Program-made: the position numbers and the translations under genes
Notes under the pieces: generated by a model
Seen by the model: only the letters and a program-made list of their open reading frames with translations
What the model was told of the DNA's origin: nothing
Database searches by the model: none
NCBI GenBank assembly: GCA_002077045.2
Contig: KZ111152.1
Location: forward strand, 705,491-769,490
DNA length: 64,000 nt
From: Rachicladosporium sp. CCFEE 5018
Lineage: Eukaryota > Ascomycota > Dothideomycetes > Cladosporiales > Cladosporiaceae
Direction of reading: 5' to 3'
Part shown: in pieces, positions 20,601 to 30,079 of the stretch
Layout of the letters: every line of letters starts with the position of its first letter
Position numbering within the stretch: position 1 is the stretch's first letter

Positions 20601-23600
20601 TCCTCGAAAGTCACGGAGCCATTGGTAGAGAAGGTGATGTACTTGTATTGCGTTCCGGAACCAGCGGTGAGGAAGGTCACTGTTCGTGACCACTGCGGGT
20701 AGCTATCCGAGTAGTTGCCTGCGGTCAAATAGACAGCCTGCGAGACATTCCAAGTTCCCAGTTCTGGAGCCGATCCGACAACAGAAACGCTTTTACCGAA
20801 CGCGGTCTTCTTGAGCACGCTGAACATTAAGCTCTGGGTGCACGACGCACTGGCGGACGATGAGCTGACAGTTGAGGAGTGGGAACTCGATGAGCTGACG
20901 GTCGACGACGACAACGAGGACGTCGTCGCGAGCATAGACGTCGATGAGCTAGTGGTCGAAACAGGATACTGCCAGGAGTCCGAAACTGTGGCTGCAAACC
21001 CGCAGACGTTCGAGAAGTAGTACGATCGATTGGGCGTTGCTTCACTGACCACGTCTCCGTTCGCTTTGTACAAGATGTAAGAATACTGGAAGCCTGCACC
21101 AGCCCTTGGGAACGTGACCGTGCGTTGCCAGTGAGGATAGGAGTCGGTGTAGTTAGTCGCCGTCATGTAAATCGAAGAATTGACAGACCACGATCCAAGC
21201 TCGGGAGCTGATCCAATGATCGAAATGCTCTCTCCGAACGCTGTCTGGCGTAGCAGGTTGAACGTTATACTTTGAGTACAGGAAGCACTTGCAGTCGAGG
21301 AGGAAGAAGTGGTCGATGTGGAAGAGGTTGAGGTCGTACTCGCGGGGGGGTATTGCCAAGAGTCGTATCTCATCGCTGGGTTGGCGCTGCTGCAGCTAGC
21401 CGGGACCGTGTAGCTCAAATTTGGATCGCTCTCGTACGTAATCTGGCCGTCGGTTGCGAACAAGATATGCTTATAACTGAACGAGGTACCTGGAGCGATG
21501 TTCAGGGTCCTCTGCCACTGCGGGTATGCTTGAGTGTAATTCGTGCCAAGCATGTATGCCGCCGACGATGTATTCCAGCTACCAAGCTCTGGGATGGATC
21601 CCACGATGGAGATGCTCTCTCCGAAATTAGTTGATCTTAGCTCCGAGAACATGACGGGGCATAGAGTAGCCGAAGCGGACGCACTCGACGATGAGGAGGA
21701 TGTCGTAACCGATGATGTCGCACTCGACGACGTCGTGGCCGTCGACCTCGTACTAGTACTGCTCATCGAGGAGCTCGAAGTCGTCATATACTGCCATGAA
21801 TCGTTGCAGGACTGCGGCCCATTTGGGCAGGTCGAAGAAACGGTATACATGTGATTCGCTCCGCTCTCGAACTCTTGGCTGCCGTCGGAGTGACCGATGC
21901 GGTATTTGTACTCGAAATAGGTCCCCAGTGGGAAGCTGACACCAGTAGTCCACTGCGGATACAGATCACTGTAATTTCCGCTCGACATGAGGATTTCGTT
22001 GGAGGTATTCCATGCCCCCAGCTGTGAAACGGAGCCGAGGAGGTACACGCTCTCACCAAGTAGAGTACGACGCAATTCATTGAATGCAATCGTAACAGCG
22101 GTACATGTAGGAGTAGCACTGGTCGAAGTCGAGCTGCTGCTTGAGGTGGAAGTGCGGCTGGCCATGAACGAGCTCGAAGTCGAAGTCACGACGTACTGCC
22201 AAGAATCGTTGCAGGACTGCTGTGTACTTGGACAAGTGTTTGCGACAGTGTAGACATGGTTCGGGTCGCTTTCAAACTCTCGACTGCCGTCGATATGCTG
22301 CAAAATATACTTATATTCGAAGTAGGTCGAAAGTGGGAAGCTCACTGTAGTGGTCCATTGCGGGTATGCGTTGGTGTAATTGCTAGCGCTCAGCAGGATA
22401 GCGTTGCTTGTATTCCATGAACCGAGCTGCGGGACAGAGCCCAGGAGGTAGACGCTCTCACCCACTACCGTGGTTCTCAGCTCATTGAACATGATGGACA
22501 CTGCAGAGCAGGCGGCTGAGGTACTCGAGGAGCTTGAGGTAGTCAGAGTCGACGTTGGGCTGGTCGTTCTTGAACTGCTGCTGGACGTTACCAGGCTACT
22601 GCTGCTGCTGCTCGAAGTGGTAGCGCTGCTTGAGCTCACAGAGCTGCTGCTCGAGATGAAAGAGCTACTGCTCGTGCTCATAGAGCTACTGCTGGAAGTC
22701 GAAAAGCTACTGCTCGAACTCGTGCTCAAGGAGCTGCTAGTAGACGTCGCTGTGCTGGTACTGGAGGTCGATGTTGTGGAATACTGCCACGAGTACCGAA
22801 GAGAAGGCGCGGGGGTTGTGCAAGTACTTGGGACCGAATAGACATGATTGGCACCGTCCTCGTAATCTATAGACCCGTTGTGCAGCCACAGAAATTTGAA
22901 TTCCATGGCAGTGCCCAGAGGAAGGGTGACGATCGTCTGCCATTGCGGGTAGTCGGTGCTGTAATTGAAAGCGGACATTGCGACGGCCTTTGACGTGTCC
23001 CAAGTGCCGAGCTGTGGTACAGATCCAACAACAGCCAGGCTCTCACCGAACGCAGTCATGCGGAGATCCGAGAAGCTGACAGCCTGCGCTGTGCAAGCCG
23101 CACTGGAGCTGCTGCTAGTAGAAGACATCGTCATTGAGGGACTGCTGCTGGAGCTGACAGTCGGGGAGTATGCCAAAGGCCGATTCGGATCGGAGAAGCG
23201 ATAGTAGAAGTCCATCATCTTCGGCGAGATGTCGATTGGTGCTCCTCCAGCGACAGAAGGCCAGGCGTGCGGCCAGTTCTCCAAGCGATAGTGCGTAACG
23301 ATACCGAGTTGACCGACAGCGCCACCGAACTGGTACATCGTGACGCCAGTGCTGGGGTAGGTAGTGTAATTCGTAGTACTGAAGCCCTCCAACTGAGCTC
23401 TGTTGGTAGCCCAGTGCGGGAGAGAAGGAAGGATATAGCCGTTATGATCAGTGGCACCCGCATATTGGATCTGCGTGTCGCCGGTGCCGTGGGACTCGAA
23501 GATCGGTAGCTGTTTGCTGATCTTACATACGGGCTGAACGGGTGTATTGACAGGATCGATGGTGTTTGGATCGGGAAGCGGCACCACGCTATTCGACACG

Positions 23601-26348
23601 TTGGTGTAAAGGGCAGCGGAATTGCCAGCGATGGCGGCGAATTTACTGCGAAGCCCAGGATCGCAAGCAATGACACCAACGAAGCCACCGCCGTTACTGT
23701 GACCGACGGCGAAGATTCGAGTGGTGTCGACGCAGAAAGTGGCGGTGATGTTGGCGATAAGGTAGTTCGTGAAGCCAATGTCGTCCACAGTCGCATACTG
23801 TCCACCCGGAGCCCATGCTGGATTGGACTGGTACCCCTTTCCATACCCGTTTACGTACACAGCAATGCCGTACGGGTTGAGGTTACCGTTGCTGAAGCCC
23901 GTCTGGGATTCGATTGTCGGTGCATCGGCGTTGTTGCCGTGAAAGCCGAAAATAACTGGCGAAGCCTTTGTCGTGGAGTAGAACTTTGGGATGTGTATGA
24001 GAGCATTGCGCGCGAGACCATCCGTCGGACTCGTAAAGTTGACCAGCACCGATGCACCATCAGCAACAAGACCGTATGGTAGCGCAGAGCCACAGCCGCC
24101 TGCTGTGGATGTGACTGGAGCAGCGTAGTTCGGATTTGGTGGCACATATCGCACAAGGGCAGCAAGAGTCGGGTTACCAGCTGTTAAAGTCCGGAACGAG
24201 GTTTTGAGGCTGTGCATGATGTTAGTAGTTGGAGGCCATCGTTGGGATGCCGCCGACTTACTAGCATCCTCCGTTGAACGTCGCTGCGACGCAAGTTGCC
24301 GCAGTATATTGGTCGCATGCTTGCATACACCCTTGAATGGTAGCTGGATTGGCTGTCACTCCGATGCCACCGGCGTCCGTGTCGTTACCGCAGCTTTGAA
24401 AAGTCAGCTCCAGTCCTCCCTCATGTTGCAAGCAGAGCTATTCATGGATGACTGAGGGGAAACGAGTGCAAGTTTGCGCGCTGTGCCTCTGGGATTCACC
24501 TACTTAACAGTGTATAGCGATCCGCAAGCATCCGTGTACTGGCCAACATTACCAGCCCCAGCGTTCGCGCCAGTGCAAGTCAGTGTAGACAATCCTGGAC
24601 TGGGCGTGCCATTGCAAGCAGCCACAGCAGAAGAGGGCGCAGCTGCAGCAGCCGAAGTACTTGACGAGCTCGTTGAAGCACTCGAAGGCGGACTACCCCC
24701 TGCGTTCGCGATGCGGAGCGCAAAATTCTTGTACTGCGAAGTTCCAGGCGTAGCCAGCGTAGTAGTGCGCAAGTAGCACGTCCCGAACGTTGTCGTCTCG
24801 CCATCTTTGGTCTCCACACCTTGAGGGGTCTGCGCAGTCGAGGTGCTGTAAATGTAGGATGCGCCCGTACAGCCTGCAGTCGTCTCGCACAGATTGACGC
24901 ACTGAGCCATATTCTGGACCGCCGAGTTCGAGGAGCTTGCGGTCGCCGAGTCTTGACCGCAGTAAATCGAATAGATGGCGCCGTTACTCGCAGTGTAGTT
25001 TCCGCCATTGTAATAGGGACAAGGCAGGTTGCGACTGCCGGAGATGAGATTGGTAGCCGCGTATACAGTGGAGTTGTAGTAGTAGGCGTTGGCCGCGGCG
25101 CTCTTGTAGTAGCAGACCCCGCTGCCAGTTGTGGCGCCGGACACGCTGCCGATGAAGCTATAGCCTACGCAATTTGGTCTTTGGTCGCAACCCTTTGCAC
25201 AAGCTATGTAGAGTCAGCCTAGTGAAGATGGTGTGTAGTCAGGGATGTGATGTACTGACCGTATATGCCCTGCCCATTGGTCTTGGCGCTCTCAAAGTAC
25301 TGCCCGTTATTGTTGTCAGTACCACAAACGACGTTCCACACAGCACTGTTCGCGTCAGTATAGGCACCGCCAGTAGCAGCTGGGCTACCAGCCGTGCAAG
25401 CCGCAGCAGGGGTCCAGGTCGCGGTGGGCGAGGGGACAGAAGAGTATGTGCCTGTCGTAGTCGTGACTGTCGCACCTGCGGCCGCGGCACTCGTAGATCT
25501 CGGAGTCACCAAGGCAGCGAAGTTCACTGTAGCAGTACCGCCACCGTTGGCCTGGTAGGCACCCTTCTTGAAGAAACACTGGCCTTGCTTGTTCGTGCTG
25601 GCATCGGTCTGTTCGTCGCCCGAGTAGACGGAAGACACCGAACCGCAGTCGGAGGCCGCTCCGCACTGAGCGATACAGTCTGCCATGTTGTAGCCATAGC
25701 TCACGGGAGTGGCCGCACCATTGGCGTTTTGATCAAATCCACAGCTTGAACACATCGTTAGCGAGAATTGGCGCCAGTGAGTACACTGCACTTACTAAAC
25801 CTGCCACTTGACATTGCTGGCATCTGTGTAGACTGTCTGGTTGTAGTATGGACATGGTAGCTGGGGCGTGCCGGTGCTGATCAAGTTTGCGGCTGCGTAT
25901 GCGCCGGCCGCGGTGAAGTAATTTCCCGCAGAATACCTGTAGTAACAGGTTCCGGTGCCAGCGAGAGGTCCAGTCTGAGTGCCATTGTAGTTGAAGCTCG
26001 AACAGCGAGGTCTGTTATCGCAGCCTTTGAAGCATCCGTCTGGTTCTTGTCAGTCGTGGATCGCAGAAATCGAACTTTGCTTGGCTGCGACTTACAAATG
26101 CCCTGTCCCGAAACACCGGCCGAAGCGTACACATAGCCATCCAGATCCTGCCCACACGAAACGCTGTAGGTCGCCCCGAAGTGGTCAGTGTACGCGCCTC
26201 CAGTCGGGCTCGGTCCACCATTGCTGCAAGTTGCCGCTGGAGCCCAGGATTGCGCAGGCGTTGGCGATTGGGCGAGAACGACTCGAATGTCGCCAGGTAT
26301 GGACAACGCAGCGAGCGCTGCCCTCAGAACGAATGATGAGGACCGCAT
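14627..26348 (-). CDS. Giant secreted modular protein: apple-like modules, CE1-like esterase, twelve CBM20, apple-like modules (copy A)
   Basis: Six exons: 26,348-26,096; 26,039-25,796; 25,744-25,260; 25,203-24,504; 24,393-24,262; 24,209-14,627. All junctions are GT-AG and the total is 3,798 codons. A signal peptide (MRSSSFVLRAALAALS..., cut near VLA-QS) is followed by five Cys-rich apple/PAN-like modules (residues ~35-640, pattern C...Y-x-D...Y-x-V-x-C-G...C...C-D...C...C-Y). Next is a CE1/feruloyl-esterase or PHB-depolymerase-like hydrolase (~645-960) with nucleophile S776 in GHSNGGG, D849 in GTGD and H919 in WPHAW. Twelve CBM20-like modules (~976-2,607) are joined by Ser/Thr linkers. Five more Cys-rich modules and mucin-like stalks with PP-x-Y motifs reach the stop. 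No GPI signal is visible. Likely role (inference): cell-surface or secreted esterase held on alpha-glucan. It is transcribed divergently from the SWI3-type gene. Confidence 0.85.
18205..23098 (-). repeat. Array of twelve CBM20-like modules (copy A)
   Basis: Twelve related units of about 100-105 codons, starting near 23,098, 22,510, 22,106, 21,663, 21,283, 20,852, 20,450, 20,042, 19,670, 19,283, 18,907 and 18,532. Each shows the CBM20 signature order: (F/Y/V)GES, (V/I)GS-x-P-x-LGSW, NY(T/S)...P-x-W, (E/Q)(Y/F)K(Y/F), then an acidic turn with N/D-x-x-Y, and a closing W-Q. The linkers are nearly pure Ser/Thr. Confidence 0.9.
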
Positions 26349-27469
26349 CGCGGCGTAGCCTTGGAAAGAGTGTATGTATTGCAAACTATGCAAGTATGGT
26401 GCAGCAATACGAAATACGAGACAAGAGAGCCGACCTACCTGCGTGTCCCCAGGGGTCGCGTGTTGACATCGCGAGCTGCATTCCAGGCAATCTCTCTCCA
26501 CAACCAGCATACCGGACCCGCAGCACTGTGGTCTGGACAGTACACAGGCCCGTTCGAACAGCCGCCCTGGCCGTTGGGACTGTTCTATCTCTCTACGTTG
26601 TCGCTATTCGTCTGCTACTCAGAGGGTTACTACGCTGCAGTGCGCTCATCAACGACGCAAGGGACCAGATCTTAGCCGCGAGGCACATAGTTCCGAGAGC
26701 CGCCTCAAGCGGTACAAACGTCGAGTGAAGGAGTATGCGGGAGGACACTGCCACCTACTCGCCTGATACCAGCTCCGTCGTATAGAGGCGCGTATCGCAT
26801 ATCACCATGTCTTCTCTCGTGAGGTCTGGTCCCAGTTCTTCGAGCGTTGTGACATCTAAGCCACCACAGCCATATCGAGGTCAGCGACGGGTCGTCGCGA
26901 AATGTAGACCCTTGTTCAATCGATACACAACGTGCTCGTTCACTAGACTTGTTCATCCTTGCTGACACAATTCTGGACTTGGGCCGTACGCGTAGGTAAC
27001 ATCGGGGTTGTATGATGTGGTGAAGTGGAATCGTTCACGGGCTTCGGACGCGGTCTGGTCAGTTAGGCCGTCTCTCACTAGCAGCACCTAGGGGACCACG
27101 CAGTTGCAGAGTCGCATGTGTAACCACTCTCGCCTGAACACCCATTGCGAGCTGTGTCCGCTGCACTCCATCCCCTAGATGTGCCTTGGCGGAGGTCGTT
27201 GCTCGGCGAGACATTTCGCCGGCTCCGTGAGCCCTCCAAACGCGAGAACTCCAGCCAACACGTCCCCTCGAAACCGCGATCCAACGCGCAACGTCAAATC
27301 CCGCTCCTCCATCCATCGCCGCACTATCCCATCTTCAACACGACGTCTACTGGTCTAGTGATTCGACCCTTGTCCAGTTAGCGCCGAAATCGAACTCGCG
27401 ACGCATGCGGTATTTGCTTTGCGACAGGGGGACTTGATCGTCCACTGAACCACTTCTCCATATTAGACT
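26349..27469. promoter_or_regulatory. Divergent promoter region, giant gene / SWI3-type gene
   Basis: This 1.1-kb region lies between two divergent start codons. No gene supported; open frames differ between the copies at their ends. Near 27,380-27,465 the minus strand contains sequences resembling Pol III A and B boxes, but no cloverleaf forms. The region is conserved in copy B (58,132-59,254) with scattered substitutions and small indels. Confidence 0.45.
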
Positions 27470-29607
27470 ATGGAGATCGGCTTTGCGGATGAAGACGGCC
27501 TCGCGCCTGGAGAAGGCTCAGATCAGCTGATCGCGGCAGAGAACGAGGCCATTGAGGCGGAGCGGACCGCGGACCAGGAAGCTACGGCGGAGGACACACA
27601 TATGGACGATGAGGCTGGGAATGCGGACAGCGCACTCCCAACAGACGGCCTCGAAGCCCAGTCAGTTCCATCAGGAGCGGCAGGCGCGGTCTCAGACAAT
27701 CCTCTTGATGCGCCGGACGCGCCGCAGCCGGAGCAAGCTGAGAACGACGACGACGACGAGGACGGTGGAGACGATGAGGAGATGCTAGACGATACGAAGG
27801 AAGGTAGCGAGGGCGAGGGCAACGAAGGCCTAGAGGCCGAACTTCCAGTCACCTCGGATGCACCCACCACTACACCAGCCATGCTCAAAGCGCATGCTGA
27901 GCAATCTGCGCGTACACACCTCATTGAGCAAGCACATGCGATCATCATGCCTTCTTATAGCGCGTGGTTTGACATGCATGCCATTCACTCGATCGAGAGG
28001 AAGGCATTGCCGGAGTTCTTCAACAACCGCAACCGCAGCAAGACACCCGCAGTCTACAAGGACTATCGAGACTTCATGGTGAACACGTACAGGCTGAATC
28101 CTGCGGAGTACCTGACCGTCACGGCGTGCCGGAGAAACTTGGCCGGAGATGTGTGCGCGATCATGAGGGTGCATCAGTTCTTGGAGCAGTGGGGATTGGT
28201 GAACTACCAGGTTTGTCTTGGCATGCTCGTTTGACGAGGTGAGACACAAGCTAACATTCACCCCAGGTCGACCCAGACACACGACCATCTAGCATCGGAC
28301 CTCCATTCACAGGCCATTTCCGCATCACAGCCGATACACCGCGCGGCCTGCAACCACACCAACCGGCGCCAAACAGCTCGATCACAGCCGGCAAGCCATA
28401 CCCAAAGACGGAAACTCTTGCCACATCCACAGCACAGTCTTCGGATCTCAACCTCGAGGTCCGCAGGAATATCTACGATGATAAGGGCAAAGATGTCTCC
28501 GGCCGTAGCGACGCATCACTCGTCAAGAAAGAGACTAAAGAGCATTTCTGTCATTCATGTGGCAAGAACTGCACTCGCCTTCGATATCACAACTCAAAGA
28601 ACCCGCCTGCGAACGCTGCAACGCCCAAGCCGAGCAAGGACCAACGATACGACCTCTGCAGCTTGTGCTACCAAGAAGCGCGCTTCCCTTCATCGACAAC
28701 GGCAGCAGATTACGTCAAGCTCGAAGAAGAGGGCTACCGCGGAGTCGGAACACAGGAGAAGCCATGGTCTGATGCCGAGCTCTTGCTTCTCCTCGAGGGC
28801 CTCGAGATGTTCGATGACAATTGGGAGTCAGTCGCTGATCACGTCGGCACGCGCACTCGTGAAGAGTGCGTGCTGCGCTTCCTTCAACTCGAGATCGAGG
28901 ACAAGTACCTTGAGGGCGGCGACAGTGCCAACAGCAACGGCAACACAGATCTCGGCTACCTCAGCGGTGGTCGTCTGCCGTTCAGCCAATACGATAACCC
29001 AGTGCTTTCGGTGATGGGTTTCCTGGCCGGCCTTGCAGACCCAGCCACAACCGCCAAAGCAGCCGGGCAGTCCGTCGAGCAGATGCGCAAACAGCTCCGC
29101 TCGCGCATAGAAGCCGACTCTCACCCCGGCGCCACGGACGCAACCGTGAAGCCCGAGTCAGACTCCACGTCCATGGACATTGACTCCACTGCTGTCGCTA
29201 CCCGCGACTCTACCTCATCCTCCTCGCTCCCTCTCCCAACACAAGCTCTAGCTCTCACAGCCGCCCGCTCCGCCGCTCTGGCCTCGCACACCGAACGCCA
29301 GCTCACAGCCCAAGTCTCTGCGGCCGTTAACCTGCAGATCCAGAAGCTCGAGCTGAAGATGCAGCAATTCTCCGAAATGGAAGCGCTGCTGCTCGCTGAG
29401 CGGAGAGAGGTTGAGAGAATGCGGCAGAGACTTTTCCTTGACCGACTGAATTTCCGGAAGCGGGTCCGGGAAGTTGAGGGCAGGCTGGGGAGAGTTGGTT
29501 TGGGCGCTGGAGGCATGGAGGAGGGGTTCGTCGGCGTGCAGGGGAATGGGAATGAGGGGGTTGAGCCTTTGGGAGATGGGGAGGGATATGTCAGGCTGGA
29601 GATATGA
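27470..29607 (+). CDS. SWI3/RSC8-type chromatin-remodelling subunit (copy A)
   Basis: Two exons, 27,470-28,210 and 28,267-29,607, split by a 56-nt intron (donor GTTTGT, GCTAAC branch site, CCCCAG acceptor); 693 residues. The acidic N-terminus (EDGGDDEEMLDD) precedes a SWIRM domain (about residues 150-260; AHAIIMPSYSAWFDMHAIHS ... EFFNNRNRSKTPAVYKDYRD). A ZZ-like zinc motif follows (about 340-385; FCHSCGKNC ... DLCSLCY). A SANT domain (about 415-465; WSDAELLLLLEGLEMFDDNW) and a C-terminal coiled coil (about 590-665) complete the SWI3/RSC8/MOIRA architecture. In known complexes this protein is the dimeric scaffold of SWI/SNF and RSC remodellers in the nucleus. The intron lies inside the SWIRM domain, after NYQ. 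Confidence 0.93.
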
Positions 29608-30079
29608 GAAATTTCGAGAGGTGCAGGATGTCTTTCTGGCGTCCCGGGAAGGGGTGGGGGCTACATGAAATCGAGGGCGTCCGGGCAGGGTACAGGCACG
29701 AGTAGAGATGTGTATCAATATGGTCTTTGAGAGAGGGTCAAGCTCATGTTGCATACGCGTCACTGACTGCCCATCACGGAGTCATGCCGGCCAATGCATG
29801 AGTATGAGCTGCAAGTGCGCAATATTCACTTCGTCCCAAAATCTACCTTTACTAGTGTCGCTCTCCACGTGCCCTGGCGGAGATTCGGGACCCAGTTCCG
29901 CTGCAGGGGTATCACTACACGATCCACGAAGCAGCCTAGTCCATATTACACTCCATTCACATTGCAGCTGTTCCCACGCCTGAATCTGCTTCAGTGAGTA
30001 AGCACTGCAGTTGCTATAGCCAAGCGTCTCTCCCTCCACATCCAACATGCGCTAGCAATCAAAAGTCATCGACATCGAC
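29608..30079. other. Intergenic, SWI3-type gene 3' flank and GH3 gene 5' flank
   Basis: Tandem spacing of 472 bp. The ATG at 30,080 follows a leader (aaaagtcatcgacatcgaca) identical in both copies. No gene recognised. Confidence 0.45.

Noticed and set aside
18205..23098. Regular repeats spaced about 400 bp, briefly considered as a satellite or CRISPR-like array
   Set aside because: The units are long, in-frame and encode CBM20-like modules; linkers are Ser/Thr codons, and the DNA is eukaryotic.
25991..26728. 245-codon plus-strand frame overlapping the first exons of the giant gene
   Set aside because: Antisense to well-supported exons with consistent splice sites; it is not maintained at the same length or frame in copy B.
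26705..26968. 87-codon minus-strand frame upstream of the giant gene
   Set aside because: The frame ends at a different place in copy B, the composition is random-looking, and no motif or splice context supports it.
27380..27465. Minus-strand A-box-like (TGGTTCAGTGG) and B-box-like (GAGTTCGATTTC) sequences suggesting a tRNA
   Set aside because: No acceptor stem pairs and the T stem fails at three positions; it is at most a chance match in the SWI3-type leader.
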